From NCBI GenBank assembly GCA_024220505.1, contig JAKZZE010000011.1:930001-994000 (forward strand): a stretch of 64,000 bases of DNA, in the 5' to 3' direction. Made by a program: the position numbers and the translations under genes. How positions within the stretch are numbered: position 1 is the first letter of the stretch; the number at the start of each line of letters is the position of its first letter. This document shows positions 35,041 to 45,886 of this stretch, in pieces. The notes beneath the pieces are model-generated. The model saw only the letters and a program-made list of their open reading frames with translations. It was not told the origin of the DNA and searched no databases. This stretch comes from Rhizopus arrhizus. Its lineage: Eukaryota > Mucoromycota > Mucoromycetes > Mucorales > Rhizopodaceae.

Positions 35041-35766
35041 TAGTTTATAAAAAACTATTAAGTTTATATATTATCTGGATATACTCACAATAAAAATAAA
35101 GGATAAAAACCGGGTATAATTCATTACTCTTTCATATCATCCTTCTCCTTACTTTAATAGAATAACGCATTGACTTTATACAAATATGTGTATTTATGCG
35201 TGAGTTTACCAACTATGATTAGAACCCTACGTGTGGAAAGAAGAAAAATGAGGAGTTTTATTTTATTCTGATCTTATTTTTGTTTGCTTAAAAGTGGCGC
35301 CACATATAAATACATAGGGAAAAGAAGTTTTAGTTTTGTATATTTGAATTGAAGATTAACAATGAATTCCAGGTACAAAATAAGTAAATTACAGTTGCGA
35401 TTCATAGTAATACACTGACCCTAATACGTGATATTCCTGCTATGATTATTTATATAATACCTGTTTCAGCATATGAAAGGAGTACAAGTGAGCGGTTGAG
35501 CAGTAAAAATCTTACCCCTTAAAAGTAGTGCTTGCATCGAAACCCCTTTTGGGCTTTACGCCTTATAAGTATTTTTCTTTCAAACCTTATTTTATTAAAC
35601 TTCAGCTAAATCTGTTTGTGATTTCAATAATTAAAGTCTCTTTTTTTTCTAAAATAGTATTGCCTACATCTCCGATAAACCATAAAGCAAAAAGTCTTTC
35701 AATTTATCTTTCTTCCTTTTGTATTCGTAATCTCATTTTCCTTTTTATTTAAATTTTCCTTCTTCA
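35041..35766. other. 0.7 kb AT-rich upstream region, no gene seen
   Basis: No coding signal was recognised. The last 150 bases are pyrimidine-rich and probably form the leader of the next gene, whose ATG is at 35767. Confidence 0.4.
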
Positions 35767-37351
35767 ATGATCAATGTAGTTCAACCAAAGACATCTTCTA
35801 GTACACCTTCGTCCTTTTTTAAATCAAAATCATCCACTCTAAAAAGATACAATAAAAACAAATTGAGTTTACAGGAAAACGGTAAAATGCTAGAATTTAT
35901 TATGAGATAATATATGAATAACAGCAACTAATATTAGGGAAGCAGCGTAAGAGAAGTGCTTCTAGCCTTTCAACTGCGCATGATACATCTCTCAATACAG
36001 CCTGTAAAGCTGACATACCTGAACCTTCATCCAACAAAAGCTTAGTGACTTCTTTGTCTCTCAGGGCATATAAGAAGCAGCATTCAAACCAAAATATCAA
36101 AGTTAATGTAGATACCGTCCTTTTAAATACAGACACTACAAAATACATCACAGACAGTAAGCTATCAAAGGAAGAAAAAAAGGAGAAAGATGAAGTTCAA
36201 CCTCCTGTCCCCACAATAAAAATACAGATTGTGCAGAACAGAAAAGAAAACGATACTCCAAAAAAAGCAGAGTTTTATAACATCTCCAATAACACGAGTT
36301 CTGGATCTTTAATCTCGTCTGAAACCGGAAACAGCTCCCGTAATCATTCAACTGAAATTGGTTGTAACACGAGTAATGTAGTTAGTGACACGTTCATAAA
36401 CTCATTGTCAACAACCACAGAGGATTTGTGTTCTGTTTCGTTCGCTAAAGAAGAACGAAATATTGAAGATGATGTAAAAAGTAGCCGATCGTCCATGTCT
36501 TTAGAAGAACACCAGTGTAAAACTGGAATACGGCTTGCCAAGGAATTATCAAATGATAGTCAGCATGCCACCTTGCCTTATGAGCCTAGCCAGAATTCTA
36601 GTTCAAATAGCCTGCAAGAGCCTTTAATTAATATACATCCAACAGCTTCAATCTCCTCACAAATCATTTCTTCCAGTAAATTACTTTTAAAAAAGAGCAT
36701 GAACAATAAATTTTCAAAAGAGCAAGACAAGACAAAGAAACGTTCTGTATCTCTCTTGCGACGAGCAAAAAGTCAAAGATGGTCCGGCCATGAGACAGAT
36801 CTAAAAGTTTCGGTGCCTTATAAAATTGATCCCACTGTCTTTTTGGCAGCAGAGCCTTCTGTTGACGATAACTGTCACTACAGAAATGATACATTTGCCT
36901 TGATGAATCGATTGCTTAAAAGTATGACATCTGGAGGATATGTGACAAATTATTTACATGTTCCTATGAGCTTATGGTAAGGGCACCGGATCAAAACATC
37001 CTCTTCCTCAAACACTCTAAGCATAAAATATTCTGTTTTAGGTATCAGCCAAGTGTACGCTTACCTTACATTGAAGCAAAGATAGCAGCTTCAGAATTAT
37101 TAATTGCTGTATTGGAAAAAATAAGTACGCGCAATAGTATTGATCATAACTTGAATGCAGTGTTGAACGAACTTCAGGGGTTAAGGCAGACTTTAAATCA
37201 AATAAACGATACTCTGATGCGAAAATTAGGATGCCCGATACCTGTTACTCCAATAGACGACCAGGTGAAAAGAAACTCCCATCGTCAGTCCACAAATAGA
37301 ACATCACAAGTAAATAAAAGAAAATATAATTATATTAGATGCTGTAATTAA
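35767..37351 (+). CDS. Unrecognised, mostly disordered protein with a C-terminal helical region
   Basis: Three exons (35767-35881, 35938-36976, 37042-37351) join to 487 residues. The first two-thirds are low-complexity, rich in S, N, T and K, with two basic clusters (KQRKRSAS near the start; KKRSVSLLRRAKSQRW near residue 340), possible nuclear localisation or phosphorylation sites. A more ordered C-terminal part has YRNDTFALMNRLLKSMTSGG, VTNYLHVPMSLWYQPSVRLP, YIEAKIAASELLIAVLEKIS and LNAVLNELQGLRQTLNQIND, which looks helical. No known domain was recognised. An alternative extra splice (donor at 37310, acceptor at 37503) would end the protein at 37512. I prefer the simple end at 37351. Confidence 0.6.
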
Positions 37352-38598
37352 GTTGTTCGATATTAAGACTATAGGCATCTGGAGTTCAAAGTTAACAAAA
37401 TCTGTTGAAAAGATGAGATTTGATTCAACGCGTAGTTCTGAACCGTAATTTGATCCACAAATCGTTTCATCATAAACTAATGGCGCTCTTTATTTTTTTG
37501 TAGAAGTACTGAACAAAATAGACTGTATATAAAAACATTGATAAAATTATTCTCTTGTGCAAAGATTTTAGGTAAGTGCATACCCATATACAAAAGAAAA
37601 GAGATCCAGTGTTATTTAAATTCATTTTCATCATCAGAAAACTGGGAAACCAAGTTGAAAGCAATGATTCATAAAAATGACAGACATAAATCATTAGCAA
37701 AAGAAGTTTATCAATATCATTATGCTTGTATATCTCAATTTATGGCAATTTTCTGTGGGTTTGTCCTAAAAGATTATCACATTTTACTTAATAAATGGCT
37801 TAAACGAAGTGTGTGCTGGATGACTGAATAACTTATCATTGACAAAAAATATATATATATCTTTTATGGAATCTCTACATAATGTTTGCATAGCAATTGC
37901 ATACACATTTATATGTTATATGTTATTTATTAATAAATTGTTTTTATCATTTCAACATAAAGAGCTCTTGTTTAATAACCAAGTAATCTATTGCTAAAGA
38001 AGTGAAATTTGCGAAAAAAAAAAACCCTGCAGCTTCTTTGTTCAATTGTTACATGTGGATACTTTGTTTCCCTAAAAAATAAGTCACAATGCTAGGCCTC
38101 ATGATATCCTATCGCTTCCTTCTGATAGTTAAGAAAAGGGCTTGGACTGTTCAGGCTTGATTCAATAGCTCTATTATCATTATTTGATTACCAAAATAAA
38201 AGCCAATAAAGAGTTAAAATCAAGCTAAAGTAATTAGGAGTACTTTTATTTTTTGTATTATACTCCTATTATTTTTTATGCAAGCTTGTACATTTATTGA
38301 CGAACTCATGCTCTATTGTAATACTGCAAAATATTTGGAAAAATTAAACAAGGAATAAATCAGTGAAATTAGTGGGTATAACTATAAAAAGGATCTTTCT
38401 TCAACATTATCTCTTCTAGTGTTGTTTGGTGCTTCATGCCGTTAATTTACGTACATTTTAATTGATACACAAACAATTTTGGATTATGTATTGCTCGTTC
38501 CTTATTTGGAAAGGTTTTCTTCATTAGTACAATAAGTGTTTAGGTTTATTTGAATGGAACAACAAGAATATTAAAGCATAATATGTTTATTTTCTTCT
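37352..38598. other. 1.25 kb AT-rich stretch, nothing firm
   Basis: A plus-strand open frame at 37538-37831 has no recognisable similarity, and its codon content looks like AT-rich noise. The rest is very AT-rich with A and T runs and an AT dinucleotide run near 37848. Confidence 0.4.
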
Positions 38599-38885
38599 TT
38601 AACCGTATTCGACGCCTGTTACTTTCATTCTGTCATCTACATGAACATTAAGTCGATTTGGTCTAAAGTCCATAGTCACAAAGGAACCTTTTTTTACAAC
38701 TCTATTGGGCTGCGGCAAGTCCTTCTTGTAAACATACTGTTTTATGCACAGTAAATAAATAAAATAAATAAATTAATGTCTCATCACAGTACCTCGCCCT
38801 CTGACAATGTTGATTCTTGATCATTTTCAAGAAGAATCCTTCCAACAAGTTTATCGCGCCAACCATCGCAATCTTTTCCCGCCAT
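38599..38885 (-). CDS. Peptidase inhibitor I78-family protein (cytosolic, 76 residues)
   Basis: Two minus-strand exons (38885-38793 and 38736-38599) join to 76 residues. The protein starts MAGKDCDGWRDKLVGRILLE and ends with the I78 signature LPQPNRVVKKGSFVTMDFRP then NRLNVHVDDRMKVTGVEYG. I78 inhibitors (Aspergillus elastase inhibitor family) are small single-domain proteins with the conserved R-V-V...G...T-x-D-x-R-P-x-R-L-N-V-x-x-D core. This core is fully present. The length matches the family. There is no signal peptide, so it should act inside the cell on serine proteases or lack secretion. The protease target is unknown. The exons are too short to stand out as open frames. The 56-base intron is GT-AG and keeps the frame. 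Confidence 0.82.
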
Positions 38886-39684
38886 TTTTATTTTAATTTA
38901 AAAGAGAAAAAATATAGAAAAAGGCCGCTTTTATGAGCATTTGGAGTTAGTGTAACCCTAATGTGTATCCTGAAACAATTTTTTGACCAATACGAATCAT
39001 TGTGAAATCATATTCAAATTAATATTTTCATGCAAACTGGACCAGTAGTTATATAAAAAAACAGACTGCATTCGACTCAAAAATTAAGGATGTAAATTTC
39101 ACAGCAACGAAATCTTAAGAATATCACCCTTGATGCAGCAAAGAACCTGAAATAGGCTTGAAAATAAGCATCATTGCTTGATAGATGCCATTAATATATT
39201 TAATCTACTTTGCTTATTCTAAAAAATCCAAACAAAAAGCTTTAAAGATTCAGACATTGCTTTATAAGCTTTATATTAAATGTATATTAAAGGAGAAGTA
39301 CCTGAGGTAAAGCAACTATTGAATTTTAAAATACACAGATCTCGTGACATTGTCATAAACCAAAAAAGAAGCATCAGTAAAACATAACAGGAATTAATTT
39401 AATGCGAGATACCAAGCAAATCTACCAGGCAGGTTTCCTATATGAAAGCATTACATCTAATAGCAACCTTAAAACATTAAGTAAATATGCTTGAATATCA
39501 AGATAGCCACATAGCCTTGTTAAACTTTATACATTTTTATTTTCTTTTTTAAAAGTTGTACGATAACTGTGAGCATCTTGATCATTGACTTCCTCATCAT
39601 CATTGTCTCTCAGTAATTCCTACAAAAAATCACTGCCATTGCCAATATTGATTTTTACTTTGTCTATTTCATCAATTTTTGATT
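38886..39684. other. 0.8 kb intergenic stretch
   Basis: AT-rich. On the minus strand the segment 39685 down to about 39530 continues with coding-like pieces (KIDEIDKVKINIGNGSDF and ELLRDNDDEEVNDQDAHS), probably an extra 3' exon of the following gene. No other feature is supported. Confidence 0.35.
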
Positions 39685-40092
39685 CTACAAAAGTTGAATG
39701 AGATACAAATTGAAAAGTATAGCGAGAAAAACGTCGTCTCCGAGGGTATACAGCAAATTTCTGATAAATTGCTCCTTATTTGTAGAAATACCCTCTGCGA
39801 ATGAAAATGGTTCTTCAGTAATACTTTCATCCTCTGTCAGATCAAACTCGAATGTTTTATTTGACAATCTGCGCTTTCTTCGACGGCCACTGGAGGAAGA
39901 AGTGCTGCTGCTGAAGATACCAAAATAAAAATATAGGGATATCATCACAGGCACATTCTCTATATAACCCACAATGTCTTTAAACTTAGTTAAAAGAGTG
40001 TCATGAACTAACTGATGGCTGATGCAGGAAATCCAAGTGTGGTTAAGCGTTTTTCCCGAGGCTTGTAGAGTAAATCTTGAAAACGATTCCAT
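39685..40092 (-). CDS. Unrecognised protein, 3' end uncertain
   Basis: An open frame of 135 codons on the minus strand starts MESFSRFTLQASGKTLNHTW. It contains a serine- and arginine-rich stretch (SSSTSSSSGRRRKRRLSN), an acidic stretch (TFEFDLTEDESITEEPFSF) and a probable helix (KEQFIRNLLYTLGDDV). A hydrophobic piece, VPVMISLYFYFGIF, may be a translated short intron, since it lies between a GTGCCT donor-like and a TTCAG acceptor-like site, although the frame does not favour removing it. The hydrophobic last 20 residues may also be intronic. A further acidic exon could follow to about 39530. No family was recognised. It sits only 56 bases downstream of the stop of the next minus-strand gene. 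Confidence 0.45.
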   Translation of the reverse strand: MESFSRFTLQASGKTLNHTWISCISHQLVHDTLLTKFKDIVGYIENVPVMISLYFYFGIFSSSTSSSSGRRRKRRLSNKTFEFDLTEDESITEEPFSFAEGISTNKEQFIRNLLYTLGDDVFLAILFNLYLIQLL

Positions 40093-40148
40093 ATCTGTTT
40101 TTGTGTTTTTCTAATATAAGATTGAGTAGATCCATAAAATGGATAATT

Positions 40149-40447
40149 TCAAGATTTAAGTCGGTTCATTTCCCCTAGTCTATCTAATAGAGCAACAAGA
40201 ATATCCAATGCAGCAGCAGCCTAACCTTGTTCGATAGAATTAATCACAAGAAGGTAAGAGCATATCCAATCCAAAAACAAGTGACAGACCTGTGGTCACC
40301 GATAAATCCGTTATAAAAGTAGGCCATACATACGAGGCCTACCAGCTTAATTCCGTATCCTACTAATATTTTGTTGTTTGATATGATTGCTGCTGTACCT
40401 CCGAACCCTAAAAATAAGTAAAGAGTAAACAAGTCAAAGTAAAACAT
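40149..40447 (-). CDS. Small unrecognised membrane protein (77 residues)
   Basis: Two minus-strand exons (40447-40286 and 40220-40149) join to 77 residues: FYFDLFTLYLFLGFGGTAAI, IKLVGLVCMAYFYNGFIGDH, and a C-terminal amphipathic end AALDILVALLDRLGEMNRLK. Two hydrophobic segments separated by a short polar loop (ISNNKILVGYG) suggest two membrane spans. The splice (phase 0, GTCACT donor, GTTAG acceptor) replaces an intron-encoded hydrophobic tail by the alanine-rich helical end and looks genuine. The first exon may start further upstream, because a TTTTTAG acceptor-like site precedes GGTTCGG. No family name can be given. Confidence 0.45.
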
Positions 40448-41010
40448 TTATGTTTAGGGTTGCGCAGATTTCAAATTTGTATTTTTTCAGTAAAAAAATT
40501 AAATAAAATTAAATAAATACAGTGTCATCGTCTCCTTCTATTTGATACTCTTATTTGTGTTAGGCAGCCGATGTTTGTATATGATGATGACTTATATTCT
40601 TGGCTTGTTTCATGCTGTGTAGTATTTTTTTGTACAATTAATACAACACAATTATTTATTTTATTCATAAAAAGAGTATTATGCCTCCTCTGCTGACATG
40701 TGTTATATTTTTTTAGCTTTTGTTTAGTGTTCCTAATTTATTGAAGTGTCTTTAAAGTATATCGTTTTGCGGCTTTTATTTAAATTACTTTTGCAAAAAG
40801 CACAAATATGGGTTATTTTTAAAATACACAAATGTATACAATAACACAGGCCGACACGAATGGTGAAAATGTCTTTATTACCAAAGGTAAATAAAGATAG
40901 TTTCTTTGCCATACCCCTTTTATTTTGAAGCTCCATTTTAAAATTAAAACTTCTCCTTTCCTGCATCTTTTGTTTGCTTTCTTTTTGTTTGAGAAAAAAA
41001 AAGTTCACAT

Positions 41011-44000
41011 ATGTCAGGTTTCAATATTAAAGTAGTCTGCCGCTTCCGTCCTCAGAACAAACTCGAGATAGATAAAGGTGGCATTCCTACTATCGAGATC
41101 GACGAGAATGGAACTCAAGTAACACTAAAGGTAAAGAAAGAAGTAGCAACAATGATATAACGACGTGACATTAATTCATATTTTATAGGGAGAAACAACT
41201 AGTAGCTTCACCTTTGACAAAGTATTTGGAATGGATACAACCCAAAAGGATGTGTTTGATTATTCCATTAAAAGCATTGTAGACGGTAAGGAGATGCTTT
41301 TTGCTTTAAGGATATGTAAAATCTTAGTTTTTATGTCGCAGATGTCACTGCTGGTTATAACAGCACATTGTTTGTTTATGGTCAAACTGGTTCCGGCAAG
41401 ACTTTTACAATGATGGTATAGTAGCGTATAGCTTTATTTGCTTGATTGCATACTAATTTATAAAAAGGGAGCAGATATTAATGATAAAAACACAAAGGGT
41501 ATTACTCCTCGTATTATTGAACAGGTTTTTACAAGAATCAATGACGCACCAAGTAATATCAAATTTACTGTAAAAGTATCTTACATGGAAATCTATATGG
41601 AACGGGTCCGAGATTTATTCAATCGTAATAAACAAAAAGAAAAAAAAAGAGGCCTCTCAACTAATTTGTTGATTTGCAGCTTCAAATGATAATTTAACTG
41701 TTTACGAAGACAAAACACAGGGAGTGTATGTAAATGGCTTATATGAAATTTGCGTAGCAAATAGGAATGAAGCATATCAAGTCATCAAAATGGGTAGTTC
41801 TAATCAAGCAATTGCCTATACAAGTAAAAAAAAATGACAAAAAATAGAACACAAAACAATGAAAAATAATATCTTTATTGCTTAGATATTAACACAAAGA
41901 ATTCTCATTCTCATTCTATTATGGTTATCATCATCATTCAAAAGAATATTGATACAGGCGCAACCAAGAGCAGTAAACTCTTTTTGGTAGATTTGGCTAG
42001 TTTAAAAAAAGTAGGAAAAACAAATTCATCCAGACAAGCATTAGAAGAGGCCAAGAAAGTGAACAAATCCTTAAGTACTCTCCATATGGTCATCAATTCT
42101 CTTACTGATGGAAAGGTATGTACAGTAAAGCAAAAAACGATATCATATTTACTCACTTCACTCGTTCATTATAGTCTGGTCATGTTCCTTACTGCAATTC
42201 AAAGTTAACACATATTTTGCGAGAATCTTTGGGTGGTAACTCACGTACAACGTTCATCATCAACTGTTCACCCTCCTCTTATAATGAAGCTGATACCATT
42301 TCAACCCTAAGGCTTGGTGTGCGAGCTAAAGCAATCAAAAATAAAGCCAAAGCCAATGCTGATTTATCATTTTCTAAGCTTAAGGCTTTGCTAAAGAAGA
42401 CAAAAACAGAAACTATAACATTCCAAAATTATATCGCTGCTTTCGAAAGCGAAGAAAACTCTCGGCGTTCTGGTAATGCATCACCTGAAGATAAATGGGA
42501 CATGCTCGATGAGATCAATAATTACGACTTTACTACTCTTCCTTCAGCACCCAATTTTAAGACGATTGCGGATGACACTTGTCAACCAACTACTCCTTTC
42601 GTTATGTTGGAAAATGATGAGCTTGAAGAGTCCTTAAAGCGTGAGAAGAGGTTGATGAATCAGCTTGCCGAAAAGGAAACTGAACTGGAAAACCGCGAAA
42701 AACTCCTGGAGTCTTTAAAAGAAGAAATATGTTTTTATGAAGATCAAAAATTATCCCTTCACCAAGAGAATCAACAGATGATGACAGAACTTACCGAGCT
42801 TAGAATGCAATTTGAGGGTCTGTCATTCAAGTGTAAAGAAAAGGAAATTAATGGTGATTCTTTAAAAGAAACAGATGAAAGTGTATCTTTGCCAATTGAT
42901 GAAGCGGCTACTATTCGTTGTTACCTTTCTGATGCTCTGACATCACTAGATCAGCAAAAAAAAACCATCGACTGTCTTCAAGAAGATAATCAAGCACTTG
43001 AGACAAACAAAGTTGAGCTCGAAAGCTATATAGAGAAACTTGAACAAGATTGCAAGACACTTGAGAAAAACGAAGTTGAATGCGAAAGCTATCTAGTGAA
43101 ACTTGAACAAAATTACATGGCACTTGAGAGAGACAAAGTTGAACGCGAAAGCCGTCTAAAGAAACTTGAACAAGATTACATGGCACTTGAGAAAAACAAA
43201 GTTGAACGCGAAAGCCATCTAAAGAAACTTGAACAAGATTACAAGGCACTTGAGAAAAACAAAGTTGAATGCGAAAGCCGTCTAGAGAAACTTGAACAAG
43301 ATTACAAGGCGTTGTTAAATAGAACGGTCGAAACTTCCAGGGAAAATGAAAACGAGGAAACTATTTCTGCATTAAAAGTAAAAAAAAAATCTAAGGTCGA
43401 ACTTAATAGAAATGCTGAATTAACTTTTATAAAAAAAAATTAAATTGAAGGAGCGATTTGATTCAAGGAACAAGATTCAACAACAAGAAATTGAAGAGCT
43501 CAGACTGGAAGTTGTAGAGCTCAAGCACGTTATCAGTAAAAAGACAGAGGATATCCTTAAACTTTCACAGGGTTTGCAATCTATGGAGGAAGTACACAAC
43601 AGTCTTCAAGATATACACTCTAAATGCGAAACAAAATTTAATCACATGCTTAAAGCAATGTATGAAAATTCAGCAAACCTTACAGCCAAAAATAAGGGAT
43701 TAATGCATGAGTTACAACTTTGTTCCGAAAAAGTAGTAGAGTTAGAAGTAGTCAAGAGTGAAATTCAGTTGAAGTACGACAATTACGTGAAAGCAAACAG
43801 CAACAAAGCTCAACAACGAAAATTAGCTATTTTCGAGAACAATTTTAAGCAATTGGGAAATATTCAAGGGCAGGCAAGGATCTTACCCAATTTCTCAATT
43901 TGCCTATGTATTTTACACTTCTTTTTTTTTAGCTTTTCAATCAAAATATTTCTTTTAAGAAAGAAATTGCATTGGCTGAACGTAAATTGAGTGCCCGCAA

Positions 44001-44265
44001 TGAACATATTCAACAACTTGAAGTATTATTACAAGACGCTCAAGAGAAGTTAATCAACCAAAATCAAAAATTTGAAGAACAATTAAATTTAATGAATGCG
44101 CGCCTTGAACAAGCCAAAAGTTCGAGATCTCAGAATGCCATGCCAGTAAACTTTGTACGTATAGCTAAACCTCTTCGTGGAGGAGGAGCTGCTTCTACCG
44201 ATTGTCAAACAAATATCCCTGCTTCATCTACAGAAAGAAAAAAAGCAACGTTCTTGGATGTATAG
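41011..44265 (+). CDS. Kinesin-1 heavy chain with altered switch motifs and one frameshift
   Basis: Eight exons (41011-41130, 41189-41285, 41342-41415, 41468-41624, 41680-41823, 41886-42115, 42175-43873, 43933-44265) assemble a conventional kinesin heavy chain of about 950 residues. The motor has [13 protein letters not shown], an intact P-loop [26 protein letters not shown] and [20 protein letters not shown]. The neck, a long coiled coil and the tail with RIAKPLRGG (the autoinhibitory IAK motif) follow. Plus-end motors of this family move vesicles and nuclei in hyphae. Oddities: switch I reads NSHSHS instead of SSRSHS, switch II reads DLASLK instead of DLAGSE, and one extra A in an A9 run (43432-43440) shifts the frame mid-coil. 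The last intron has a GC donor. It may be a decaying paralogue or a specialised one. Confidence 0.85.
42994..43308 (+). repeat. 63-base tandem repeat x5 in the kinesin coiled coil
   Basis: Five consecutive 63-base units encode 21-residue repeats of the type [20 protein letters not shown]. Each unit is exactly three heptads, so the coiled-coil register is kept. Units 3-5 are the most alike, pointing to recent expansion. Confidence 0.92.
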
Positions 44266-45886
44266 TTAAATAAACTCATAATAAATGCATACCCCTCATT
44301 CCCATATTGATATCAAACATCTATTTTTTTTATTATAAACAATCTGTTTTTGTTAGATATATATTGATTCAAAAATTACGGGAAGGGAATTTTAAAACAA
44401 AAGATTATATTTTGTAAAGTACTGATAACTTCAATAATTTTCATTCAGAAATTCATATATAATATCATTTAAGCAATCAATTAATTCTGGCCAGTCATGT
44501 AAAGTTCCCAGATACTATCGACCCAAGTAACATTATCCGATTATTGACTTGTAATGCAAATAAGATATACTTTATCTCCTTTTTCATCTCCATCTTCAAT
44601 ATCTGCCCAATTCTGTGACCAAAGTTCATCCATTTCCGTCACCAGGCTTGGAAGTATTTCCCCTTCTTATATTGAATATTTGCGTATGGTTCCAAAAAAT
44701 CTATGGGAAGAAGGTGCAAGCGAAGAGATTGCTTAGCTTTGCAAAAAAAGCTGTGGCAGGCCTCAAATATTAGATAGGAATTATATGAAGAAGGGACCCA
44801 AGCTTTAAGTCATAAGGTGCCAATCCATGTAACCACACTTTAAAACCTTTCATCGTTTTGAGATGTGCGGAACGTCATGGTGTGTCAATGACAAAGTGGG
44901 GAGAAGTGTGGTGATTTGGAGTTGTTGGGCGGAATAATTTGGGGCATTAGTTTTCGTAGATAATATAGTAAACCAAAACAAGCATACTAACATCTTGGTT
45001 TGGAGATTCTATCTCTGGTTTACTGAACTAAATGAGGGAGAGGAAAATCTTTCATATTTCGAAAAGATGATACCAATTGTCATACTGACTCGTACGCAAT
45101 ATGATGGAAAGAGAAGCATAACACTTGAGGTTTCGAGTGCTGAATCTCTCAAAGCCTTGATATTTATTCTATAGAGCATATTTGATAGGTACTTGAGACA
45201 AGATTAAAGGAAATTATAGCCACTGTTATTAATGTACAAGGATTTAATTTGTCATTTCAAATAGAATGGGATAGGATGAAATTTGAACTTACTGAATAAC
45301 TAATGAGAAGTATGAAAAAAAAACGATATTAAGCACTGATCAACACCAAACAGGAACATAAAATGAATTCACTTTAATTTTTATTTTAATTTATAAAAGT
45401 AATCGTCTTAAAATTTATAAATCTAAATTATTTCTTTTATTTTTGTTTAGTAATTACATACTGAGTCTAAAGTATATTTTTATGCAATAGATTGAATTCA
45501 AAAACGAAGAAATATTTTGGGATGTAACTATATTAGATGCTTAATCTGTAAACATTCAGGAATACAAAGTTCGACGCGATATTTTAAATAATATGCCGAT
45601 GTCTACTTCTGTCCCTATGGTACAAGAAAGGCACAATTAGAAAAGTAAGGAAAATGCAATGTCTTGTAGAGCAACTCAATTTTGCTGCTTATTTTATTAA
45701 CAACACATTAATCTTTTTTCGTCTGCTTTTATAGTATGTTGCCAACAATACCTTATACATTGTGGCTGGTAAATTTTGTCCATTCTGAAAAAATAAATAG
45801 CGATTTCTGAAAAATAAACTGCACGCCTTGCATATGGAAAACCCACCTTTATAGCACATCAAGGTAGCAGCATTATATATTTCTTC
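44266..45886. other. 1.6 kb stretch with unrecognised minus-strand coding relic
   Basis: On the minus strand between about 44740 and 44490 a protein-like piece reads LVTEMDELWSQNWADIEDGD then KGDKVYLICITSQ, a stop, and TWVDSIWELYMTGQN. It has an interrupted frame and no recognised family. Further up, about 45170-45000, ALRDSALETSSVMLLFPSYC may belong to the same decayed gene. The rest (45300-45880) is very AT-rich with nothing seen. Confidence 0.3.

Noticed and set aside
37538..37831. 97-codon plus-strand open frame after the disordered-protein gene
   Set aside because: No start context, splice consistency or recognisable similarity. It was kept only as a possible alternative downstream exon region.
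42911..43249. Minus-strand frame with repeated [21 protein letters not shown] units
   Set aside because: It is the antisense of the 63-base kinesin coiled-coil repeats.
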